A stretch of 5,499 nt of DNA from the NCBI GenBank assembly GCA_021810815.1, contig JAJZHR010000197.1:1-5499 (forward strand), given 5' to 3'. The notes beneath the pieces were generated by a model. The model was not told the DNA's origin, did not search any database, and saw nothing but the letters and a program-made list of their open reading frames with translations. A program made the translations under genes and the position numbers. Each line of letters begins with the position of its first letter. Position 1 is the stretch's first letter. This document shows positions 1-5,499 of the stretch, piece by piece. The DNA comes from Acidobacteriota bacterium. Lineage in GTDB: Bacteria > Acidobacteriota > Terriglobia > Terriglobales > Acidobacteriaceae.

Positions 1-836
1 ATCTATTGCCGAAGATCGCAGGCGCGGAACGACGGGTCGAAGCCGAGACCAAACCGGGAGTCCAGGCACTGGAAGCTGAGGCACCGCGCTCCGAGACGCC
101 GCTGGAGGCGCTGGCCTCCATGTGCACCGTCCTCGTCATCGGGCTCTTCGTCATCACCTTCGTTTTCCAGAACTTCGAGATTCCCTCCGGCTCCATGCTG
201 CAGACCTTGCAGATCGGCGACCACGTCTTTGTCGACCGCATCACTCTGGCGCCGCGCACCGCATGGGCGCCCTTCGTGCATTACCGCGACGTCCAACGCA
301 AGGACATCATCGTCTTCCTGAAGCCCGGCGAGCCCGATCTCTTCCTGGTGAAGCGCGTCGTCGGCGTTCCCGGCGACCGCATCCACCTGCGCGGAGGCGT
401 GGTGTACCTGAACGGCGTGGCGCAAAAAGAGCCGCAGATCACCATGCCGCACGACGACGGCACCGGACGCCACTCCTATCAGCCCTACCGCGACGATTTC
501 CCCAGCATTTCCCCCGACCAGGCCGACTCCGATGTGACCGCAAGCTGGGCCGTCGATCTGCCCAACCACATCCAGAATGGCGACCTGGTCGTTCCCCCGG
601 GCAGGTATTTCGCCATGGGCGACAACCGGCTGGACAGCCTGGACGGCCGCTACTGGGGCTTTGTCCCCAAGGCCAACATCATCGGCCGCCCCATGTTCGT
701 CTACTGGTCGTTCGAGACGCCCTCGGACGAGGTGGACAAGACCTCCGTCGGCGACCGCATCGCGTTCATGGGGCACATCCTCACCCATTTCTTCACCGAT
801 ACGCGCTGGAGCCGCACGTTCCACGTCATCCGCTAG
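1..836 (+). CDS. lepB: Signal peptidase I (type I leader peptidase, S26 family), 5' end uncertain
   Basis: Membrane-bound serine protease that removes signal peptides from proteins exported by Sec or Tat, with its active site on the periplasmic face. Numbering from the TTG at 6, a short charged N-terminus is followed by one hydrophobic segment (about residues 36-57). Next come the catalytic-serine box IPSGSML (Ser63), the general-base lysine box VKRVVGVPGD (Lys116), and the C-terminal box GDNRLDSLDGRYWG (205-218). Ser/Lys dyad and box order are those of the family. A roughly 45-residue variable stretch lies between the lysine box and GDNR. The stop is TAG at 834-836. The frame is open to the left edge and the only early start codon is a TTG at 6-8, so the gene may begin upstream. 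Met39 is too late because it would cut into the membrane segment. Identity is secure; the start is not. Confidence 0.93.
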   Translation, partial: LLPKIAGAERRVEAETKPGVQALEAEAPRSETPLEALASMCTVLVIGLFVITFVFQNFEIPSGSMLQTLQIGDHVFVDRITLAPRTAWAPFVHYRDVQRKDIIVFLKPGEPDLFLVKRVVGVPGDRIHLRGGVVYLNGVAQKEPQITMPHDDGTGRHSYQPYRDDFPSISPDQADSDVTASWAVDLPNHIQNGDLVVPPGRYFAMGDNRLDSLDGRYWGFVPKANIIGRPMFVYWSFETPSDEVDKTSVGDRIAFMGHILTHFFTDTRWSRTFHVIR

Positions 837-847
837 GGCCGCGCGCG

Positions 848-855
848 TATAGAAT
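848..855 (+). promoter_or_regulatory. Possible -10 element upstream of asmA
   Basis: TATAGAAT lies in the 49-base gap between lepB and the AsmA gene and resembles a sigma-70 -10 hexamer (TAGAAT at 850-855). It would place a transcript start near 862, about 24 bases before the ATG. No good -35 box is seen at the expected distance, where lepB's last codons lie. Transcription from lepB into asmA is equally possible. Confidence 0.25.
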
Positions 856-885
856 CCGTCACACATCCGCTTTGACATCCCCTTT

Positions 886-3862
886 ATGGACGACCTGACC
901 CACGCCGAGCCATACACCGAGTCGCACGACCCGGCATTCCCGCCTCCAGCATCCCTGCCAGAGGATGAACCCGTGGCGCGCGGCCCATGGTGGACGCTCC
1001 AGCGCAAAATCGGCGCAGCCATCGTGGTCGCCCTTGCGATTGCGGCGCTGCTTCCCCCCTGGATCAATGTGAACCGCTTCCGCAGGGAGGTCGCCGCCGG
1101 CATCTCCGGCAGCCTTGGCAGGCCGGTGCATCTGGATCACGTGGGACTGCGGCTGCTGCCCTCGCCCGCTTTCATCATCGACAATTTCGTGGTGGGAGAG
1201 AACTCCGCCTTCGGAGCAGAGCCGGTGGTGCGCTCCTCCTCCGTGATCGCCACGCTGCACATCAGCTCCCTGTGGCGCGGCCGGCTGGAGTTCGCCTCCA
1301 TCAGCCTGGACGAGCCGAGCATCAACCTGGTTCGCAACCCCCAGGGCGGCTGGAACGTGGCGAGCATCCTGCTGCAGGCCTCGCAGATCGCCACCGCTCC
1401 CACGGCCCAGAAGAGCGCCGGCAGCCTTCCCCGCTTCCCCTATATCGAGGCGGAAAACGCCCGCGTCAACATCAAGCTGGGCAACGAGAAGATGCCCCTC
1501 AGCTTCACCGACGCGAAGTTCGAGCTGTGGCTCTCCGGCCCCGGCCGCTGGCAGGTGAGGATGGAGGCCAGGCCCCTGCGCACCGACATGGACCTGAGCG
1601 ACACCGGAACCATCAAGGTGGAGGGAGAGTTGGGAAGGGCCGCCTCCGTCGCCGCAGTCCCCTTGCAGCTTCGCGCCGTGTGGAAAGACGCACAACTGGG
1701 CGAGGTGACGCGCCTGCTGACCGGGCAGGACATGGGATGGCGCGGCCAGTTGGAAGCCACTGCCGAGGCCAGGGGAACGGTCGGAGACGCGCTCCTCACC
1801 ACGCGCACCGGAGTCATCGGCCTGCGGCGCGAGGAGTTCTATCCGGATCGTCAGCTCGACCTGCGGATGGACTGCGACGCCCGGGCCACCGGAAACTTCA
1901 ACGCAGTCAACGCGATCAACTGCAATCTGCCCGTCGGCGCCGGATCTCTTGCGCTCTCCGGCGGCGTTGCGGATCTGCGGACAGCCGCTCGTCCGCAGCT
2001 CGCCTTGCAGGTGCGCCAGGTGCCTGCGGCGGAGATGCTGAACCTGCTGCGCCACGCCAGCAATGTCATCGCTCCGGAGCTGACCGCAGAGGGCGCTCTG
2101 GACGGAAAATTCACCTATGGGCCGCAGATTGGCGACACCACCCCAGCCATCGGAACGCCTCCGGCAAAGACCCATCGAACTCGTGCAAGGCGCGGCAAGT
2201 CCTCTGCCCTGCCGACCTCGACGGAAGCCAGCCCCGGCTGGACCGGAGAGGCAACGCTGCCCTCCCTGACCATCCGTTCCCCGCAGTGGACACGGCCCCT
2301 GGTGTTGAGCAGCCTGAGACTGGTCGCGGGCAAGCTCGCTGACGATTCCGCTGGCGCCGATCCCCGGAAAAAGCCTGCTCCTGCGACGGCTCGTCAGGCT
2401 GCGCAGCCTGCGGCGGCCTCCGGCCTCTACCTGCACCCGGTCGATCTTCCCCTCGGAGCAGCCACAGCCTCCACTCTGGACGGACGCTTCGACCGCCGGG
2501 GCTACCTCTTCCACGCAAGCGGCCCGGCGACCGTGGCGCGCCTGCTGGAGTTGGACGCCGCCCTGCACTTTTTCGGGGACGACATTCAGGGGCTGCAACC
2601 CGTCGGCACCGCCGACATGGATGTTCGCTTGCAAGGGCCGTGGGAAAGGCCGTTGCAGCAAGAATCGGCTTTGACTCCCCCGGCCCAGCAGCCAGTCCGC
2701 CTGTCGAATCTCACCGGCTCCGTGCAGTTGAAAGGCGCGCGCCTGCGCTTCAGGCAGACCGCCGACGAGGCCGCCAAGCCAACGGAGAACTCTGCGAGAG
2801 CCACCACCCTCCCCCTGGGAACCATTGGGCTCGCGTCGGCCCATTTGCAGTTCACCCCGGACGCGGTGCTTTGGGACCAGATCGCCGGAACCTACGACGG
2901 TTTCCGCTTCGAGGGCGAGGGAACGCGCCCGCTTGCCTGCTCCGCGACCCAACGGACGGGGATTCCCGGCCAGACGAACTCTGCTGCCGTAGCTGCGGCG
3001 GGCGCTCCCAACTCTTTGGCGGTGGCCTCCAGCTCCTTGGCTACAGACGATTGCGCCATCACCTTCGACCTCAGCGCGACGGCGCTGGACGCCGTGAAAA
3101 TTGCCGCAGCCCTCTCGGCTGCACCCGAGAGAAGGTCGCTGCTGGATCTTCTGCCGTGGAACAGCAGCGCCTCTCCGGCCTGGCCAGCGGCCCGCGGCAC
3201 GCTGCGCGTCGCTGCCTTCAACATCGGCCTGTGGTCGATGCGCAATGCTGTGGCCCGGATTGCCCTGCAAGGCGACCGCGCCTCGATGGAATCCTTTGAC
3301 GCCAAAACCCTCAACGGCACCATCCAGGCGACCGGAAGCCTGAGCGCGGCTGCCCCAGCCTGGCAGTATCAGGTGGACGCATCGCTGCAAAACGCCCAGT
3401 TGGGCGCAACCGCCGCCCTGCTGCGGCAGAGCTTCGCCTCCGGCACCGGAGACGCGCATTGCGCGCTGCGCATGATTGGCGGCGCAAAAAGCACTCTGGC
3501 GCAAACCGCCGAGGGAACCTGCGACTGGTCGCTGCGAAAAGGAGTGTTGAACATCGCTCCAAAGCCCGCTGGATCGGCTGCCGCAAGCACCGCCCGGCAG
3601 CCCGTCGGCCTGGCGCCCGGCAGCCTGGTGTTCGATCAGTGGAATGGAGAGGCAACGGTCGGCCACGGCAATCTAGCCATCGTCTCCAGCACGGCGAAGA
3701 CCCAGCGAGGAAGCATTGCCGTCACCGGCACAGTGGGCCTGAATCGCAGCGCGGACCTCACCTGGGGCGGCCAGCGCATCCAGGGACAGCTCGGAAGGCC
3801 CGACGACGGTCCCGGAACGTCCGATAAACCCGGAGCGTCGAGTCAACCCGGAGCGTCGCGCA

Positions 3863-3873
<11 letters not shown>
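886..3873 (+). CDS. AsmA family protein (inner-membrane-anchored, periplasmic)
   Basis: A 995-residue AsmA-like protein. Relatives (AsmA, YicH, TamB, YhdP) are inner-membrane-anchored periplasmic beta-rich proteins linked to outer-membrane assembly and lipid transport; the exact cargo here is unknown. A cytoplasmic tail (1-40) precedes a membrane helix (about 41-59). The conserved AsmA N-terminus follows: NRFRREV, LGRPV, LRLLPSPAF, FGAEP, SLWRGRLEF and NLVRNPQGGWN (residues 63-157). The C-terminal AsmA_2-like part (about 850-965) has SGTGDAHCALRM, EGTCDWSLRKGVL and a final strand-rich region. Proline/alanine/charged linkers interrupt the body near 424-452, 486-513, 624-641 and 685-722. Exactly six cysteines occur, in three neighbouring pairs. 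The C-terminus is a PG(A/T)S repeat. The ATG at 886 has no clear Shine-Dalgarno, but it is the first in-frame ATG and puts the anchor sensibly near the N-terminus. The 3' end overlaps rsmI by 11 bases. Family call is strong; the specific role is inference. Confidence 0.87.
3809..3862 (+). repeat. Three 18-bp tandem repeat units at the asmA/rsmI junction
   Basis: Units run 3809-3826, 3827-3844 and 3845-3862. Units two and three share an identical 14-base core, AACCCGGAGCGTCG; unit one is a diverged copy (CCCGGAACGTCC). Because 18 is a multiple of three, the array encodes a six-residue repeat at the AsmA C-terminus: PGTSDK, PGASSQ, PGASRN. The GGAG in the last unit is also the likely ribosome binding site of rsmI, whose ATG begins one base after the array ends. 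Confidence 0.85.
3850..3853 (+). promoter_or_regulatory. Shine-Dalgarno site for rsmI inside the asmA 3' end
   Basis: GGAG ends nine bases before the ATG at 3863, a workable spacing. It lies inside the asmA coding sequence, and asmA stops at 3871-3873, just past the rsmI start. The overlap suggests translational coupling. A second GGAG (3832-3835) is present 18 bases upstream as part of the tandem repeat, too far away to serve this ATG directly. Confidence 0.6.
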
Positions 3874-4780
<907 letters not shown>

Positions 4781-4813
4781 AAAGTCGCTGCATCTGCCAG
4801 AGTCCGGCCCCTG

Positions 4814-5499
4814 TCAGCGGCCTTTCAGGCGGTCATACACATACAAGTCGCTGGTGGTTCCAAGCGCCTGGTTGTACAGCTCCGGAATCCCGGCGGCCTC
4901 TTTCAACTCTTCGCTGAACTGGTGCACCGCGCGCAGATGGTCTGCCGTTGCTGCGATCTCGATTCGGCTGGTCTTCAGGAACTTCTGAAAGCCGCGGTCG
5001 AGCAGCGTTGCGATCTCGCCGCCCAGCACAAAACCGGGAGGAACGACGATGCTGACGCACTTTGCCGCATTGGGAGCAATCTCGGCCGCGCATCCGTACT
5101 TGCTCACCCGGACAGCGCCGGAAGCACCGCGCCCCTCGGATGCTTTCGCTCCCGCAGGCAGACTTTTTGCGACTCCCGTGGCCGGCGCAACATCAAATCG
5201 GCGGTTGCCAAGATCGGCCAGAACTTCGTCATAAGGTCGTGCGATTGTCTTTTTCAGCATGATAGTCGGTGACGTCTTCCCGTCTTTGCGGTGTGCCGTC
5301 GCCCCTACCCAGTTGACAGCGGGTTTGCTGCGGTCCGCTGCGGAACGATACACTTGGAAGGACGGGCGACCAGCTTTCAATTTCGCACATTCGTTGCTTC
5401 GCATCAAATTGCGGGCAGCACGGGTTGCAGTCACAACGGCAAGTTCAATTTCCCAGGGAGCGCGACAGACGCTATCGTGAGCACCACCTATCCAACCAT
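4814..5499 (-). CDS. Hypothetical protein, 5' end beyond window
   Basis: I do not recognise this protein. The stop (TGA) is at 4814-4816. The reverse-strand frame stays open to the right edge, about 228 codons. The first usable start inside is a GTG at 5432-5434 (206 residues), but it has no Shine-Dalgarno. The upstream codons read as plausible protein (RAPWEIELAVVTATRAARNL), so the gene probably starts outside the window. No membrane segment or signal peptide is visible. The C-terminal half looks globular: strand-like VSIVVPPGFVLGG, then helix-like EIATLLDRGFQKFL and HLRAVHQFSEELKEAAG, ending TSDLYVYDRLKGR. The middle (GAKASEGRGASGA) looks like a linker. By hand count from the GTG, third-position GC is about 55% over the first 82 codons and about 72% over the last 124, less GC-biased than its neighbours appear. 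It converges on rsmI and is a separate transcription unit. It is likely a real gene rather than a shadow; function is unknown. Confidence 0.68.
   Translation of the reverse strand, partial: GWIGGAHDSVCRAPWEIELAVVTATRAARNLMRSNECAKLKAGRPSFQVYRSAADRSKPAVNWVGATAHRKDGKTSPTIMLKKTIARPYDEVLADLGNRRFDVAPATGVAKSLPAGAKASEGRGASGAVRVSKYGCAAEIAPNAAKCVSIVVPPGFVLGGEIATLLDRGFQKFLKTSRIEIAATADHLRAVHQFSEELKEAAGIPELYNQALGTTSDLYVYDRLKGR

Noticed and set aside
872..877. Perfect TTGACA, like a -35 box
   Set aside because: It ends only nine bases before the asmA ATG, so a -10 box and transcript start would fall inside the coding region. No suitable -10 is seen 17 bases downstream.
3..1103. A 366-codon - strand frame opposite lepB
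   Set aside because: It is a GC-bias shadow of lepB and the start of asmA. The sense strand has an intact Ser/Lys signal peptidase in the same bases.
859..3666. A 935-codon open frame antisense to the AsmA gene
   Set aside because: Its codons align exactly with the sense codons, so its stops would need sense TTA, CTA or TCA, which this GC-biased gene hardly uses. The first in-frame CTA (3673-3675) lies just beyond its end. The translation is Gly/Arg/Gln-rich with no recognisable domain, while the sense frame has clear AsmA motifs.
4781..4830. Possible terminator between the convergent genes
   Set aside because: Only very short stems are present (for example GCCT/AGGC at 4820-4830, already inside the - strand gene), with no T-run after them on either strand. 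Not enough to call an intrinsic terminator.
4922..5272. A 116-codon + strand frame opposite the unknown gene
   Set aside because: Its translation is Cys/Arg-rich without domain-like patterns, and it has no good ribosome binding site. The - strand frame over the same bases is longer, open to the window edge and reads like a folded protein.

Overview
This is a GC-rich window with three tightly packed genes on the + strand and one convergent gene on the - strand. Codon use strongly favours G or C at third positions. The signal peptidase and AsmA proteins both have the look of soil Acidobacteriota (Terriglobia/Acidobacteriaceae-like). That assignment is an inference from protein style and gene order; there is no rRNA or other marker here to prove it.

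Layout. Positions 1-836 (+) encode signal peptidase I (LepB), with its true start possibly just outside the window. After a 49-base gap, 886-3873 (+) encode a 995-residue AsmA-family protein: one N-terminal membrane anchor followed by a long periplasmic beta-rich body. Its last 11 bases overlap the start of rsmI (3863-4780, +), the 16S rRNA C1402 2'-O-methyltransferase. An 18-bp tandem repeat sits exactly on that junction and carries the rsmI ribosome binding site. After only 33 bases comes the stop codon of a - strand gene (4814 to the right edge) that I do not recognise. Its reading frame is still open at the window end, so it is probably truncated there.

How they fit together. LepB and the AsmA protein both act at the inner membrane/periplasm: LepB removes signal peptides from exported proteins, and AsmA-family proteins are linked to outer-membrane biogenesis and lipid movement. 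RsmI is a translation gene that appears to be translationally coupled to asmA. The unknown - strand gene is a separate transcription unit with less biased codon use, especially towards its 5' part.

I see no CRISPR array, tRNA, rRNA, insertion sequence or convincing intrinsic terminator. No stretch over 300 bases lacks a gene. I found no evidence of a new multi-gene system. The best leads are the unidentified - strand gene, the repeat at the asmA/rsmI junction, and the paired cysteines of the AsmA protein.
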